A stretch of DNA of 38,501 nucleotides from JBFHRB01 sp041591915 (GTDB lineage Bacteria > Actinomycetota > Nitriliruptoria > Nitriliruptorales > Nitriliruptoraceae). Shown here piece by piece: positions 7,675-17,855 of the stretch (within the stretch, counting starts at the first letter, position 1; each line of letters starts with the position of its first letter). The DNA is taken from NCBI GenBank assembly GCA_041591915.1, contig JBFHRB010000003.1, positions 1-38,501 on the forward strand, written 5' to 3'. Below the pieces are notes generated by a model. That model made no database searches and was not told the origin of the DNA. It worked only from the letters and a program-made list of their open reading frames with translations. The position numbers and the translations under genes are program-made.

Positions 7675-8991
7675 GTGGGAACCGTTGGTGAGGTCCGGGA
7701 CGGTCTGCAGTCGCGCTACGAGGTGGAGGGCGCGCACCGCATCGACGTCTACGAGCAGCACGGTGGGTACGAGGGCCTGCGCAAGGCGCTGGAGCTCGAC
7801 TCGCCCGCGATGATCCAGATGATGAAGGACTCCGGCCAGCGCGGCCGGGGCGGCGCGGGCTTCCCGACCGGCCTCAAGTGGTCGTTCGTGGCGCAGAACA
7901 CCGGCAAGCCGATCTTCATCGTGTGCAACGCCGACGAGGGCGAGCCGGGCACGTTCAAGGACCGTCCGCTCATGGAGCTCGACCCCCACAGCCTCGTGGA
8001 GGGGATGGTGTGCTCGGGGCTCGCGATCAACGCCGAGGCCGGGTTCATCTACCTGCGTGGTGAGTTCGCGTGGGCCAGCCGGCGCCTCGCCGCCGCGATC
8101 GCCGAGGCGTACGACAAGGGCTATCTCGGCGAGAACATCCTCGGGTCCGGCAAGCGCTTCGACCTGTGGCTGCACCGTGCCGCCGGCGCCTACATCTGCG
8201 GGGAGGAGACCGCGCTCCTCGACTCCCTCGAGGGCCGGCGTGGCCAGCCCCGACTGCGCCCGCCGTTCCCCGCGACGCACGGCCTGTACGGCTGCCCGAC
8301 GACGGTCAACAACGTCGAGACCATCGCGAGCTTCCCGTACATCCTGCGCCTCGGGCCGGAATGGTTCGCGAGCTACGGCTCCGAGAAGTCGCCGGGCCCC
8401 AAGCTGATGTGCATCTCCGGTGAGCTCAACAAGCCCGGCAACTACGAGTTCGCGCTCGGCACGACGGTCAGCGAGATGATCGAGAAGGCCGGCGGGATGC
8501 TCGACGGCCGGGAGTTCTCGTTCTGGATGCCGGGCGGCTCCTCGACCCCGCTGCTGCCGGCCGACAAGGCCGACGTCGCCTACACGTTCGAGGACATCGG
8601 CGAGGCCGGGTCGCTCCTCGGGACCGGCGCCCTGATGGTCTACAGCGACAAGACCTGCGTGGTCGACGTCGTCTGGCGGTTCACCCAGTTCTACGAGCAC
8701 GAGTCCTGCGGCAAGTGCACGCCGTGTCGTGAGGGGACCTACTGGCTCGGCCAGATCCTCGAGCGCATCGAGACCGGTCGCGGCCGCGATGAGGACCTCG
8801 ACCTGCTCCAGGACATCTGCGACAACCTCTTCGGCCGCAGCTTCTGCGCACTCGGCGACGGCGCGACCAGCCCGATCGTCAGTGGCCTGCAGTACTTCCG
8901 GGCCGACTTCGAGAAGCACATCCAGCAGGGCCGGTGTCCGAAGGGCGCGACGCCCCCGGCGCCGCGCACGCGCCAGGAGGTCCACGCGTGA
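7675..8991 (+). CDS. nuoF: NADH-quinone oxidoreductase subunit F
   Basis: 438 residues. The 51-kDa catalytic subunit that oxidises NADH with FMN and cluster N3. Visible are the Gly-rich FMN/NADH loop GRGGAGFPTG (57-66), the NADH-binding CNADEGEPGTFKDR, the AYICGEETAL segment, and the N3 ligands C345, C348, C351 (SCGKCTPC) and C391 (SFCALGD). GTG 7675 follows the nuoE stop by 2 bases, with GAGGAGG at 7661-7667. The presence of E, F and G shows that this first operon encodes a true NADH dehydrogenase. Confidence 0.97.
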   Translation: MGTVGEVRDGLQSRYEVEGAHRIDVYEQHGGYEGLRKALELDSPAMIQMMKDSGQRGRGGAGFPTGLKWSFVAQNTGKPIFIVCNADEGEPGTFKDRPLMELDPHSLVEGMVCSGLAINAEAGFIYLRGEFAWASRRLAAAIAEAYDKGYLGENILGSGKRFDLWLHRAAGAYICGEETALLDSLEGRRGQPRLRPPFPATHGLYGCPTTVNNVETIASFPYILRLGPEWFASYGSEKSPGPKLMCISGELNKPGNYEFALGTTVSEMIEKAGGMLDGREFSFWMPGGSSTPLLPADKADVAYTFEDIGEAGSLLGTGALMVYSDKTCVVDVVWRFTQFYEHESCGKCTPCREGTYWLGQILERIETGRGRDEDLDLLQDICDNLFGRSFCALGDGATSPIVSGLQYFRADFEKHIQQGRCPKGATPPAPRTRQEVHA

Positions 8992-11435
8992 GCGACAACG
9001 GACAGGCGCAGGACACGGTCACGCTGACCATCGACGGCAAGGAGATCACCGTCCCGAAGGGGACGCTGGTCATCCGGGCCGCCGAGGAGCTCGGCATCAT
9101 CATCCCGCGGTTCTGCGACCACCCGCTGCTCGACCCGGCCGGCGCCTGCCGCCAGTGCCTCGTCGACATCGAGGGCCAGCGCAAGCCGGCCGCCTCGTGC
9201 ACCACGGAGTGCGGTGACGGCTGGGAGGTCCGCACGCACCTCACCTCCGACGTGGCGAAGAAGGCCCAGGAGGGCGTGCTCGAGTTCCTGCTGATCAACC
9301 ACCCGCTCGACTGCCCGATGTGCGACAAGGGTGGCGAGTGCCCGCTGCAGGACCAGGCGCTCAGCCACGGCACCGGCGAGTCCCGCTTCGTCGACGAGAA
9401 GCGCCGGTACAACAAGCCCGTCGCCGTCAGCGAGCAGGTGCTGCTCGACCGAGAGCGCTGCGTCCTCTGCGCCCGCTGCACGCGCTTCAGCAACGAGATC
9501 GCCGGCGACCCGTTCATCGAGCTGTTCGAGCGCGGGGCGCTGGAGCAGGTGGCGATCTACGAGGACGAGCCGTATCGCAGCTACTTCTCCGGCAACGTGA
9601 TCCAGATCTGCCCGGTGGGTGCGCTGACGTCGGCGAGCTACCGCTTCAAGGCGCGGCCCTTCGACCTCCGCAGCGCCCCGAGCGTCTGCAACCACTGCTC
9701 GGCCGGCTGCAACCTGACCGTCCAGGCGCGCCGCGGGGAGGTCCAGCGCCAGCTCGCGCGGACCAACATGGCGGTCAACGAGACGTGGAACTGCGACAAG
9801 GGTCGCTTCGCGTTCCGCAACCTCACCAACGACGCCCGCCTGCGCGAGCCGATGGTCCGCCGGGCCAACGAGCTCACGTCGGTCTCGTGGTCCGACGCGC
9901 TGCAGGCCGCAACCGCCGCGATCACGGCCGCCACGGACAAGGGTGCGGGCCGGGTGGCGGTGCTGGCCGGTGGTCGCCTCGCGGACGAGGACGCGTACGC
10001 GCTCGCGAAGTACACGCGCGCCGTGCTCGGCAGCGACGACCTCGACTTCCGCACGCGCCTCGGCGCCGACGACGAGCCGGCGACGCTCGCCGCGGTCGCC
10101 GCCCGCCCCTCGGCCACCTACGCCGACGTCGAGAACGCGAAGGTCGTGCTCGTCGTCGGGCTCGACACGGAGGAGGAGAACCCGATCCTCCACCTCCGCC
10201 TCCGCAAGGCCTGGCGCAAGAACCGCACGAAGATCGTCCCGGTCGGCCCACGCGAGGGCTCACTCGAGCGCTACGCGTGGCGCCGTCTGCCGACCCTGCC
10301 CGGCCACGAGGGCGTGGCGCTGGCGGCCATCGGCCGCGCGATGGGGCACGCCAACCTCGCGGAGCTCGCGGCCGCCGGCAACTACGCCCACCGCGACCTC
10401 GAGCAGGTGCTCAGCGACCTCAGGGACGCGACCGGCGACGCGGTGCTGCTGGTCGGTGAGCGTGCTGGCTCCCACGCCGGGGTCCTGGCCGCCGCGGTCC
10501 GGCTCGCGGACGACACCGGCATCAAGCTCGGCTGGGTCCCGCGTCGCGCCGGTGCGCGTGGCGCGCTCGAGGCCGGGCTGCTCGCGGGCGCACTGCCCGG
10601 CGGCCGGCGCCTCGACGACGCGGAGGACCGCGCGGCCGTGGAGGCCGTCTGGGGCGAGCTGCCCTCGACGTCGGGCCGCGACGCTCGCGCCATCCTCGAG
10701 GCCGCGGCCAACGGCCAGATCGACGTCCTGCACCTCGTCGGCGTCGACCTCATCAGTGACTGCTCCGACGCCGCGCTGGCGAAGAAGGCGCTCGACAAGG
10801 TGGGCACGGTCATCGTGCAGGACCTCGCGAGCAACGCGACGACCGCCCACGCCGACGTCGTCCTCCCGGTCACGGCCACCCAGGAGCGCGGCGGGGCCTT
10901 CACCAACTGGGAGGGCCGCCACCAGCACTTCCGGCCTGCGGTCGAGGCGCCGAGGCTCGCGCAGGACGACCACGAGATCCTCGTGCAGCTCGCCGCCTAC
11001 CAGGGCAAGGACCTCGGGTTCGGCGACCTCGACCAGATCCGGGCGGAGATGGCGAGCCTGCCGGGGCGTGAGACGCCCCACGCCGTCCCCGAGCCCACGG
11101 CTCCGAGCACCACGGAGGACGAGGGCCTCGCGCTCCTCACCTATCCGCTGCTGCTCGACCGCGGGACCCTGACCGCCGGGTCGGCCGACCTGCTGAAGAC
11201 GGCCCGTGCGCCCTACGTCGCCACGAGCCCCGCCACGGCGGAGGCCATCGGTGCGGCCGACGGCGACGAGGTCACGGTGACCGGGGGCGACGTCGAGCTC
11301 CGGCTGCCGCTGCGCGTCGAGCGCGGCATGGTCGACGGCGTGGTCTACGTCCCGACCAACTCGACCGACACGTCAGGCGTTGCCCTCGGTGACCGCGTCA
11401 CCGTCGGCCGCGCGGCTGCGGAGGTGGGCGCATGA
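8988..11435 (+). CDS. nuoG: NADH-quinone oxidoreductase subunit G
   Basis: 815 residues, the 75-kDa iron-sulfur subunit. The N-terminal ferredoxin-like domain has [2Fe-2S] ligands C43, C54, C57 and C71. The His/Cys cluster follows (HPLDCPMCDKGGEC), and then the [4Fe-4S] set (CVLCARC and CPVG). The additional N7 site is complete: C234, C237, C241 and C269 (CxxCxxxC, 27 residues, C), as in E. coli and Thermus but not mitochondria. A molybdopterin-oxidoreductase-like domain occupies the rest. GTG 8988 overlaps the nuoF stop, with AGGAGG at 8975-8980. Confidence 0.96.
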   Translation: MSDNGQAQDTVTLTIDGKEITVPKGTLVIRAAEELGIIIPRFCDHPLLDPAGACRQCLVDIEGQRKPAASCTTECGDGWEVRTHLTSDVAKKAQEGVLEFLLINHPLDCPMCDKGGECPLQDQALSHGTGESRFVDEKRRYNKPVAVSEQVLLDRERCVLCARCTRFSNEIAGDPFIELFERGALEQVAIYEDEPYRSYFSGNVIQICPVGALTSASYRFKARPFDLRSAPSVCNHCSAGCNLTVQARRGEVQRQLARTNMAVNETWNCDKGRFAFRNLTNDARLREPMVRRANELTSVSWSDALQAATAAITAATDKGAGRVAVLAGGRLADEDAYALAKYTRAVLGSDDLDFRTRLGADDEPATLAAVAARPSATYADVENAKVVLVVGLDTEEENPILHLRLRKAWRKNRTKIVPVGPREGSLERYAWRRLPTLPGHEGVALAAIGRAMGHANLAELAAAGNYAHRDLEQVLSDLRDATGDAVLLVGERAGSHAGVLAAAVRLADDTGIKLGWVPRRAGARGALEAGLLAGALPGGRRLDDAEDRAAVEAVWGELPSTSGRDARAILEAAANGQIDVLHLVGVDLISDCSDAALAKKALDKVGTVIVQDLASNATTAHADVVLPVTATQERGGAFTNWEGRHQHFRPAVEAPRLAQDDHEILVQLAAYQGKDLGFGDLDQIRAEMASLPGRETPHAVPEPTAPSTTEDEGLALLTYPLLLDRGTLTAGSADLLKTARAPYVATSPATAEAIGAADGDEVTVTGGDVELRLPLRVERGMVDGVVYVPTNSTDTSGVALGDRVTVGRAAAEVGA

Positions 11436-12625
11436 CCGAGTCGGCACCCCTCTGGGTCACGATCGTCAAGGTCCTGGCCGCCTTCATGTTCTTCCTCAAC
11501 GGCACCGCGGTGCTGATCTGGGGCGAGCGCCGCCTCGTCGCCCGCATGCAGGACCGCGTCGGCCCCAACCGCGCCGGCCCGGCCGGGGCGCTGCAGACCG
11601 TGTTCGACGGCGTCAAGATCCTCTTCAAGGAGGACGTGACGCCCAACATGGTCGACAAGTGGCCCTACCTCGCGGCCCCCGTCATCTCCGCGACCGTGGC
11701 GTTCATGGCCGTCGCGGTCATCCCGCTCTCGGGCGAGATCACCCTGTTCGGCGAGACGTTCGTGCTGCAGGTCGCCGACCTCAACGTCGGGCTCCTGTGG
11801 TTCCTGGCCATGGGGTCGATCAACGTCTACGGCATCGTGCTCGCCGGGTGGGCGTCGCAGTCGCCGTACCCGCTGCTCGGTGGCGTCCGGTCGTCGGCCC
11901 AGATGATCAGCTACGAGATCGCGCAGGGCCTCGCCGTCGCCTCGGTCTTCGTCTACGCGGGCAGCCTCCGCGTCTCCGACATCGTCGCGATCCAGGCCAA
12001 CGAGCCGGGGCTCATCACTGGCATGCCGAACTGGTTCGTCATCCCGCTGTTCCCGGCGTTCCTGCTGTTCTTCATCTCGATGGTCGCCGAGACCCAGCGC
12101 CCGCCGTTCGACCTGCCCGAGGCCGAGGGCGAGCTCGTAGGAGGCTTCCACACGGAGTACTCGGGCTTCCGGTTCGGGCTGTTCTTCCTCGCCGAGTTCA
12201 TGAACGTCATCACCGTGTCGGCCATCGCCGTCACGATGTTCTTCGGGGGCCCGGCCGGCCCGGTGTTCGGCCCCGACTGGATCAGCTGGGTCTTCCCGAT
12301 CCTGTGGTTCCTGATCAAGACGTTCCTGCTCGTCTACGTCTTCATCCTGCTCCGCGCCGCGCTCCCGCGGATGCGCTACGACATGCTGATGAACATCGGC
12401 TGGAAGTGGCTGCTGCCGCTCGGCCTCATCTGGGTCCTGGCCACCGGGTTCATGGTCGTCGTCAACGAGCAGGCCACGAGCCAGGCGCGCATCCAGATCG
12501 CCATCGCCGGGATCATCGTCGCCGCGATCCTCTACCTCGTCGCGCCGCTGTTCTCGAAGAACCCGGAGGAGGAGTCGGCCGTACCACCCGAGCCGGCTCC
12601 TGACCTCGAGGAGGTGGGTGCCTGA
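11432..12625 (+). CDS. nuoH: NADH-quinone oxidoreductase subunit H
   Basis: 397 residues. A membrane subunit (8 helices in the family) that forms the quinone tunnel. Conserved pieces include GERRLVARMQDRVGPNRAGP and the acidic cytosolic loop PFDLPEAEGELVGGFHTEYS, which has the full set of glutamates expected in this family. The start ATG overlaps the nuoG stop (ATGA). The C-terminus ends in an acidic, Pro-rich stretch (EEESAVPPEPAPDLEEVGA). Confidence 0.96.
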   Translation: MTESAPLWVTIVKVLAAFMFFLNGTAVLIWGERRLVARMQDRVGPNRAGPAGALQTVFDGVKILFKEDVTPNMVDKWPYLAAPVISATVAFMAVAVIPLSGEITLFGETFVLQVADLNVGLLWFLAMGSINVYGIVLAGWASQSPYPLLGGVRSSAQMISYEIAQGLAVASVFVYAGSLRVSDIVAIQANEPGLITGMPNWFVIPLFPAFLLFFISMVAETQRPPFDLPEAEGELVGGFHTEYSGFRFGLFFLAEFMNVITVSAIAVTMFFGGPAGPVFGPDWISWVFPILWFLIKTFLLVYVFILLRAALPRMRYDMLMNIGWKWLLPLGLIWVLATGFMVVVNEQATSQARIQIAIAGIIVAAILYLVAPLFSKNPEEESAVPPEPAPDLEEVGA

Positions 12626-13356
12626 TGCCCCCCGTACTCGTCACGATCCTGACCTTCGTCGTCCTCGCCGGGCTGTTGGTCCTGTGGCTGCGCAACACGG
12701 TGCTGGGCCGCGGCTTCTCCGTGCCGCTGCGCCAGTTCACGAAGACGCCGGTCACCTTCCAGTACCCCGAGAAGCCGAAGCCGCCGGCCGACCGCTTCCA
12801 CGGGCGTCACCAGCTCAACCGCTACAGCGACGGCCTCGAGAAGTGCATCGGCTGCGAGCTGTGCGCCTGGGCCTGCCCGGCCGACGCGATCTACGTCCAG
12901 GGCGCCGACAACACCGAGCTCGAGCGCTACTCGCCGGGTGAGCGGTACGCCTCCGACTACCAGATCAACTACAACCGCTGCATCTTCTGCGGCCTGTGCA
13001 TCGAGGCCTGCCCGACACGGGCGCTCACGATGACGCAGGAGTACGAGATCAGCGAGGACAGCCGCGACGCGCTGATCTACACCAAGGACCGGCTGCTCGC
13101 CGTCGTGCCGCACACCGGCGAGGACACCCCCCACCTCGACGCCGACGTCCGCGAGCGTGGCCTCAACTACTACGGCGGCCTCGCCGTCACACCGCCGACC
13201 AACAAGGGCGGCAAGTACGAGTCCGCCAAGGCGGCCCCGAGCACCCGCGCGTCCGCGGTCGTTCCCGGCGGCCCGTGGGCCGGCGGCGAGAACCTCCCCG
13301 AACCGGGCCAGGTGCCCCAGGACCCCGCCAACGTCGGTGAGGAGGGGTCGCGATGA
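12625..13356 (+). CDS. nuoI: NADH-quinone oxidoreductase subunit I
   Basis: 243 residues, the ferredoxin-like subunit with clusters N6a and N6b that link NuoG to NuoB. The two CxxCxxCxxxCP motifs are C74/C77/C80/C84 (CIGCELCAWACP) and C119/C122/C125/C129 (CIFCGLCIEACP). An N-terminal hydrophobic segment (VLVTILTFVVLAGLLVLWLR) may anchor it. About 90 residues of Gly/Pro-rich sequence follow the second motif. The start ATG overlaps the nuoH stop. Confidence 0.96.
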   Translation: MPPVLVTILTFVVLAGLLVLWLRNTVLGRGFSVPLRQFTKTPVTFQYPEKPKPPADRFHGRHQLNRYSDGLEKCIGCELCAWACPADAIYVQGADNTELERYSPGERYASDYQINYNRCIFCGLCIEACPTRALTMTQEYEISEDSRDALIYTKDRLLAVVPHTGEDTPHLDADVRERGLNYYGGLAVTPPTNKGGKYESAKAAPSTRASAVVPGGPWAGGENLPEPGQVPQDPANVGEEGSR

Positions 13357-14066
13357 CCTTCCTCGCCCAGGCCGGCGCCGACGGCGCCGCGACCGCAAGC
13401 GCGCTCCCCGAGCAGATCCTGTTCTGGGTGATGGCCGTCATCGGCATCGGGGCGGGGCTCGCCATGGTGTCGATGCGCAACATCGTCCACTCGGCGCTCA
13501 TGCTCGTCATCAACTTCGCCGCGATCGCCGTGCTCTACCTCGCGCTGCAGAGCTCGTTCCTCGGGATCGTGCAGATCATCGTCTACGCCGGCGCGATCAT
13601 GATCCTGTTCCTGTTCGTGATCATGCTGCTCGGTGTCGACCGCGATGACCTCCTCGTCGAGATCCGCCCCGCCCACCGGGTCGGCGCGGCGCTCGTGGCG
13701 CTGGTCATCGTCGCGGCATCGGTCTTCTCGTTCGTCGGTGCGATGACCAGCGAGGAGTCGCGCTGTGGCGCACTCGCGCCCGCGACCGTCAGCGCCGAGT
13801 CGATCCCGTGTGTCGGCCTCGACGACCAGCTCGAGGAGAACGACGGCCCCGTGGGGCTGCTCGCCCGCCGCCTGTTCACGCGATACACGTGGCCGTTCGA
13901 GATCTCCGCGCTCCTGCTCGTCGTCGCCACGATCGGCGCGATCGTCCTCGGTCGCCGCCGTGACCCGGCCGACGAGGCCGCTCGCCGGGCACTCGAGCCC
14001 GAGCCGGAACCGACCGGACCTCCGGACCTGCCGCCCTCCGCCGAGCCGAGCCCGGAGGTGAGCTGA
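13353..14066 (+). CDS. nuoJ: NADH-quinone oxidoreductase subunit J
   Basis: 237 residues, a membrane-arm subunit with five helices. The signature segment around LALQSSFLGIVQIIVYAGAI matches the NuoJ pi-bulge helix region, followed by MILFLFVIMLLG. A Pro/Glu-rich cytosolic tail (DPADEAARRALEPEPEP) ends the protein. The start overlaps the nuoI stop (ATGA) and the stop overlaps the nuoK ATG. Confidence 0.94.
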   Translation: MTFLAQAGADGAATASALPEQILFWVMAVIGIGAGLAMVSMRNIVHSALMLVINFAAIAVLYLALQSSFLGIVQIIVYAGAIMILFLFVIMLLGVDRDDLLVEIRPAHRVGAALVALVIVAASVFSFVGAMTSEESRCGALAPATVSAESIPCVGLDDQLEENDGPVGLLARRLFTRYTWPFEISALLLVVATIGAIVLGRRRDPADEAARRALEPEPEPTGPPDLPPSAEPSPEVS

Positions 14067-14365
14067 TGCCGATCGGGTACTACTTCATCGTCGCCGCGAT
14101 CATGTTCTCGATCGGGCTCGCCGGCGTGCTGATCCGGCGCAACGCGATCGTGCTGTTCATGTGCGTCGAGCTCATGCTCAACAGCGTGAACCTCACGCTC
14201 GCCGGTGCCGCCCGCATGTGGGGCAACGCGGACGGACAGGTGTTCGTGTTCTTCGTCATCGTCGTCGCGGCCGCCGAGGTCGTGGTCGGCCTGGCGCTGA
14301 TCGTGAACGTGTTCTTCCGTCGCGGGACGCTCGACATCGATGCGCCGAACCTCCTGAGGGGCTGA
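14066..14365 (+). CDS. nuoK: NADH-quinone oxidoreductase subunit K
   Basis: 99 residues, three helices, Mrp/MnhC-like. The two membrane glutamates required for proton transfer are seen in FMCVELMLNSVNL and AAAEVVVGLALIV. The start ATG overlaps the nuoJ stop (TGATG). Confidence 0.96.
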   Translation: MPIGYYFIVAAIMFSIGLAGVLIRRNAIVLFMCVELMLNSVNLTLAGAARMWGNADGQVFVFFVIVVAAAEVVVGLALIVNVFFRRGTLDIDAPNLLRG

Positions 14366-14369
14366 CGTC

Positions 14370-16343
14370 GTGGACAACGTGCTGCTGCTCGCAGCGGAGT
14401 CGAAAGGTCTCGTCACCGAGACCTACTCGGCCACTGGCGCCGTCGAGTTCGCCTGGCTGATCCTCGCGCTCCCGCTCGTGGGCTTCCTCGTCACCATCCT
14501 GTACGGCAAGCGGCTCGGCGAGCCGACCGCCGCGTACCTCCCGACCGCGATGTCCACCGGGGCGTTCGTCGTCTCGCTGGCGATCTGGTTCCAGCTGCTG
14601 GGGGAGGAGGCGAGCCACCGCCGCTTCCTCGTCCCGCTGTTCGACTGGATCAAGGTCGGCGGGTTCGAGGCCCGGTGGGAGCTCCTGATCGATCCGCTCA
14701 CCGCGGTCATGCTGCTCGTCGTAACCGGGGTCGGGTCGCTCATCCACCTGTACTCCATCGGGTACATGCACGGGGACGAGCGGTTCAGCCACTTCTTCGC
14801 CTACCTCAACCTCTTCATGCTCTCGATGCTCATGCTCGTCATGGGCTCGAGCCTGCTGACCCTGTTCGTCGGCTGGGAGGGCGTCGGCCTCTCGAGCTAC
14901 CTGCTCATCGGGTTCTGGTTCGAGAAGCGCGAGTACGCGACCGCCGCGAAGAAGGCCTTCATCACCAACCGCGTGGGTGACGTCTCGTTCATGATCGCGA
15001 TGTTCCTCGCGGTCGGGACCTTCGGCACGCTCGACTTCTTCCGGGCTGACGGCACGGGCATCGCCCAGGTCGCGCCGGAGGTCCTCGCCATCGGTGGCGG
15101 CACCGCCCTGGCGCTCGGGCTCCTGCTCCTCGGCGGTGCGGCGGCCAAGTCCGCGCAGATCCCGCTGTACGTCTGGCTGCCCGACGCGATGGCCGGCCCC
15201 ACGCCCGTGTCCGCACTGATCCACGCCGCCACGATGGTGACCGCGGGCGTCTACCTCGTCGCCCGGACGTCGCCCATCTTCGTCCAGAACATCGATGCGA
15301 TGGCCGTGGTCGCCTGGATCGGTGTCGCGACCGCGCTGCTGGCGGCGCTCATCGCCATCAAGCAGGACGACATCAAGAAGATCCTGGCCTACTCGACGGT
15401 CAGCCAGCTCGGCTACATGTTCGTCGGCGTCGGCGCCGGCGGCTACACCGAGGGCATCTTCCACCTCGTCACGCACGCCTTCTTCAAGGGCCTGCTCTTC
15501 CTCGCGGCCGGCTCCGTCATGCACGCGCTGGCCAACGAGGCGAACGTGTGGAAGATGGGTGGGCTCCGGAAGGTGATGCCGATCACGTTCTGGACGAGCG
15601 CGGTGGCATGGCTCGCCATCTCGGGCGTGCCGCCCTTCGCGGGCTTCTGGTCCAAGGACCAGGTGCTGGTCATCGCCTACGAGCACGGGTTCCGGGCGAT
15701 CTGGGCCATCGGCGTGCTGGTCGCGGTCCTCACCGCCTTCTACATGAGCCGCTGGTTCTTCCTGATCTTCCTGGGCGAGTCGCGGGTGGAGTCGCACCAG
15801 CACCCGCACGAGTCGCCGCTGACGATGACCCTCCCGCTCATGCTGCTCGCCGTCGCGAGCGCGTTCGGCGGCATGCTCATCAACCTCAACCACTTCGAGG
15901 GCCCGCTCGCGCGCTGGCTGGGCGGCTACGTCGCCCCGGTCCAGGAGGAGATGATCGTCCACGGGCCGCTCGGCGAGGGCGCGTTGATCGCGATCTCGAT
16001 CGTCGCGGCCGTGGTCGGCATCACGCTGGCCTACCTCGTCTACCTGCGCGGCCCGGCCCGTGAGCGCATCACCGGCCCCGTCGCCGAGGTGATGGCGAAC
16101 AAGTTCTACGTGGACGAGCTGTACGAGGCGATCTTCGTGAAGCTCGGTGGCCGCATGGCGGACTTCATGACCTGGTTCGACGCCAACGTCGTGGACGGGC
16201 TCGTCAACGGCAGCGCCACCGTCACCAGCGCCGTCGCCGGCCGTGTCCGGCGAACGCAGACCGGCCTGGTCCGCTCCTACGTCGCGGGGATCGCGATGGG
16301 TGCCGTTGCGCTCGTCGTCGTGTTCCTCGCCCAGGTGAGGTGA
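14370..16343 (+). CDS. nuoL: NADH-quinone oxidoreductase subunit L
   Basis: 657 residues, the distal antiporter-like proton-pumping subunit with the long lateral helix at the C-terminus. Pump residues are visible: the Glu in GWEGVGLSSYLLIG, the Lys in AAKSAQIPLYVWLPDAM, and the Lys in GFWSKDQVL. GTG 14370 lies 4 bases after the nuoK stop, with a GAGGGG-type ribosome binding site at 14356-14361. The C-terminal section around YVDELYEAIFVKLGGRMADF is typical of NuoL. Confidence 0.96.
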   Translation: MDNVLLLAAESKGLVTETYSATGAVEFAWLILALPLVGFLVTILYGKRLGEPTAAYLPTAMSTGAFVVSLAIWFQLLGEEASHRRFLVPLFDWIKVGGFEARWELLIDPLTAVMLLVVTGVGSLIHLYSIGYMHGDERFSHFFAYLNLFMLSMLMLVMGSSLLTLFVGWEGVGLSSYLLIGFWFEKREYATAAKKAFITNRVGDVSFMIAMFLAVGTFGTLDFFRADGTGIAQVAPEVLAIGGGTALALGLLLLGGAAAKSAQIPLYVWLPDAMAGPTPVSALIHAATMVTAGVYLVARTSPIFVQNIDAMAVVAWIGVATALLAALIAIKQDDIKKILAYSTVSQLGYMFVGVGAGGYTEGIFHLVTHAFFKGLLFLAAGSVMHALANEANVWKMGGLRKVMPITFWTSAVAWLAISGVPPFAGFWSKDQVLVIAYEHGFRAIWAIGVLVAVLTAFYMSRWFFLIFLGESRVESHQHPHESPLTMTLPLMLLAVASAFGGMLINLNHFEGPLARWLGGYVAPVQEEMIVHGPLGEGALIAISIVAAVVGITLAYLVYLRGPARERITGPVAEVMANKFYVDELYEAIFVKLGGRMADFMTWFDANVVDGLVNGSATVTSAVAGRVRRTQTGLVRSYVAGIAMGAVALVVVFLAQVR

Positions 16344-16347
16344 TCCG

Positions 16348-17850
16348 ATGGGCATCCTGAGCTACACGCTGCTGGTGCCACTCGTCGGCGCCGCCATCGT
16401 CGGGGCGCTCGACTCCGAGGACACCGACCGGATCCGCTGGGCCGGCCTCGCGACGTCGATCGTCGCGTTCGTCGTGTCGATCGTCATGCTGCTGCAGTTC
16501 GACATCGGTGACGGCGGGTTCCAGCTGCAGGAGAACCTCCGCTGGATCCCGACGCTCGGCGCGACCTACCACCTGGGCGTCGACGGCATCAGCCTGGTCC
16601 TCGTGCTCCTGACCACGTTCCTCACGCCGCTGGTGCTCATCGCGTCCTGGGACGACGTGAAGGAGCGACTGAAGGGCTACATCGTCAGCTTCCTCGTCCT
16701 CGAGGCGGCGGTCATCGGCGTGTTCCTGAGCCTCGACCTCCTGCTGTTCTACATCTGGTGGGAGGTGATGCTCGTCCCGATGTACCTCATCATCGGGATC
16801 TGGGGCGGCAAGAACCGGCGCTACGCCGCCACGAAGTTCTTCCTCTACACGCTGCTCGGCGGGCTGCTCATGCTCGTCGGCGTGCTGTGGATCTACGGCC
16901 AGACCGGGACGTTCAGCTACCTCGACGCCGTCAACCTCGACATCGCCGTCGAGGCGCAGCGCTGGCTGTTCTGGGCGTTCCTCGTCGCCTTCGCCGTGAA
17001 GGTCCCGGTCTTCCCCGTGCACACGTGGCTGCCCGACGCCCACACGGAGGCGCCGACCGGCGGCTCGGTCATCCTTGCCGGCGTGCTGCTGAAGATGGGC
17101 GGCTACGGGATGCTGCGGTACTCGCTGCCGCTGTTCCCCGAGGCCACGCAGGAGGCCGTCCCGGTCGTGTTCACGCTGAGCGTGATCGGGATCCTCTACG
17201 GCGCGATCGTCGCGATGATGCAGAAGGACATCAAGAAGCTCGTCGCGTACTCGTCGGTCAGCCACATGGGCTTCGTCGTGCTCGGCATCTTCGCGCTCAA
17301 CACGGTCGGGGTCAGCGCCGGTGTCGTGCAGATGATCAACCACGGCCTCTCGACCGGCGCGCTCTTCCTGCTCGTGGGCTTCCTCTACGAACGCCGCCAC
17401 ACCCGGATGATCAACGCGTTCGGGGGCCTCGCGAAGCAGACGCCCGTCTACGCCGGGCTGTTCCTCGTGGTGGCGCTGTCGTCCATCGCGCTGCCCGGGC
17501 TGAACGGGTTCGTCGGTGAGTTCCCGATCCTGCTCGGCACGTTCGCCGTGAACCGATGGGCGGGCGTGCTCGCCGCGTTCGGGGCCGTGCTCGCCGCGCT
17601 GTACCTGCTCTGGGCCTACCAGCGGATGTTCCACGGGCCGGTCGAGGGCGCCGACAACGAGAACACGTCGGACCTCAAGCCCCGTGAGATCGCGGTCATG
17701 GTGCCGCTGATCGTGCTCATCGTCGGCATCGGGATCTACCCGAAGCCGCTGTACGACGCCGTCGAACCGTCGGTCGACCGCCTCCTCGGCCCGGTCGGCC
17801 TGGTGGAGGCGGCCGAGACCGGCACCGTTGCCCCGGTCGGCCAGGAGTGA
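16348..17850 (+). CDS. nuoM: NADH-quinone oxidoreductase subunit M
   Basis: 500 residues, the second antiporter-like subunit. The pump Glu is in WWEVMLVPMYLIIG and the pump Lys in AVKVPVFPVHTWLPDAHTEA, followed by the family-conserved GGSVILAGVLLKMGGYG. The ATG lies 4 bases after the nuoL stop, with AGGTG upstream. Its end overlaps or abuts the nuoN start. Confidence 0.96.
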   Translation: MGILSYTLLVPLVGAAIVGALDSEDTDRIRWAGLATSIVAFVVSIVMLLQFDIGDGGFQLQENLRWIPTLGATYHLGVDGISLVLVLLTTFLTPLVLIASWDDVKERLKGYIVSFLVLEAAVIGVFLSLDLLLFYIWWEVMLVPMYLIIGIWGGKNRRYAATKFFLYTLLGGLLMLVGVLWIYGQTGTFSYLDAVNLDIAVEAQRWLFWAFLVAFAVKVPVFPVHTWLPDAHTEAPTGGSVILAGVLLKMGGYGMLRYSLPLFPEATQEAVPVVFTLSVIGILYGAIVAMMQKDIKKLVAYSSVSHMGFVVLGIFALNTVGVSAGVVQMINHGLSTGALFLLVGFLYERRHTRMINAFGGLAKQTPVYAGLFLVVALSSIALPGLNGFVGEFPILLGTFAVNRWAGVLAAFGAVLAALYLLWAYQRMFHGPVEGADNENTSDLKPREIAVMVPLIVLIVGIGIYPKPLYDAVEPSVDRLLGPVGLVEAAETGTVAPVGQE

Positions 17851-17855
17851 CCGCG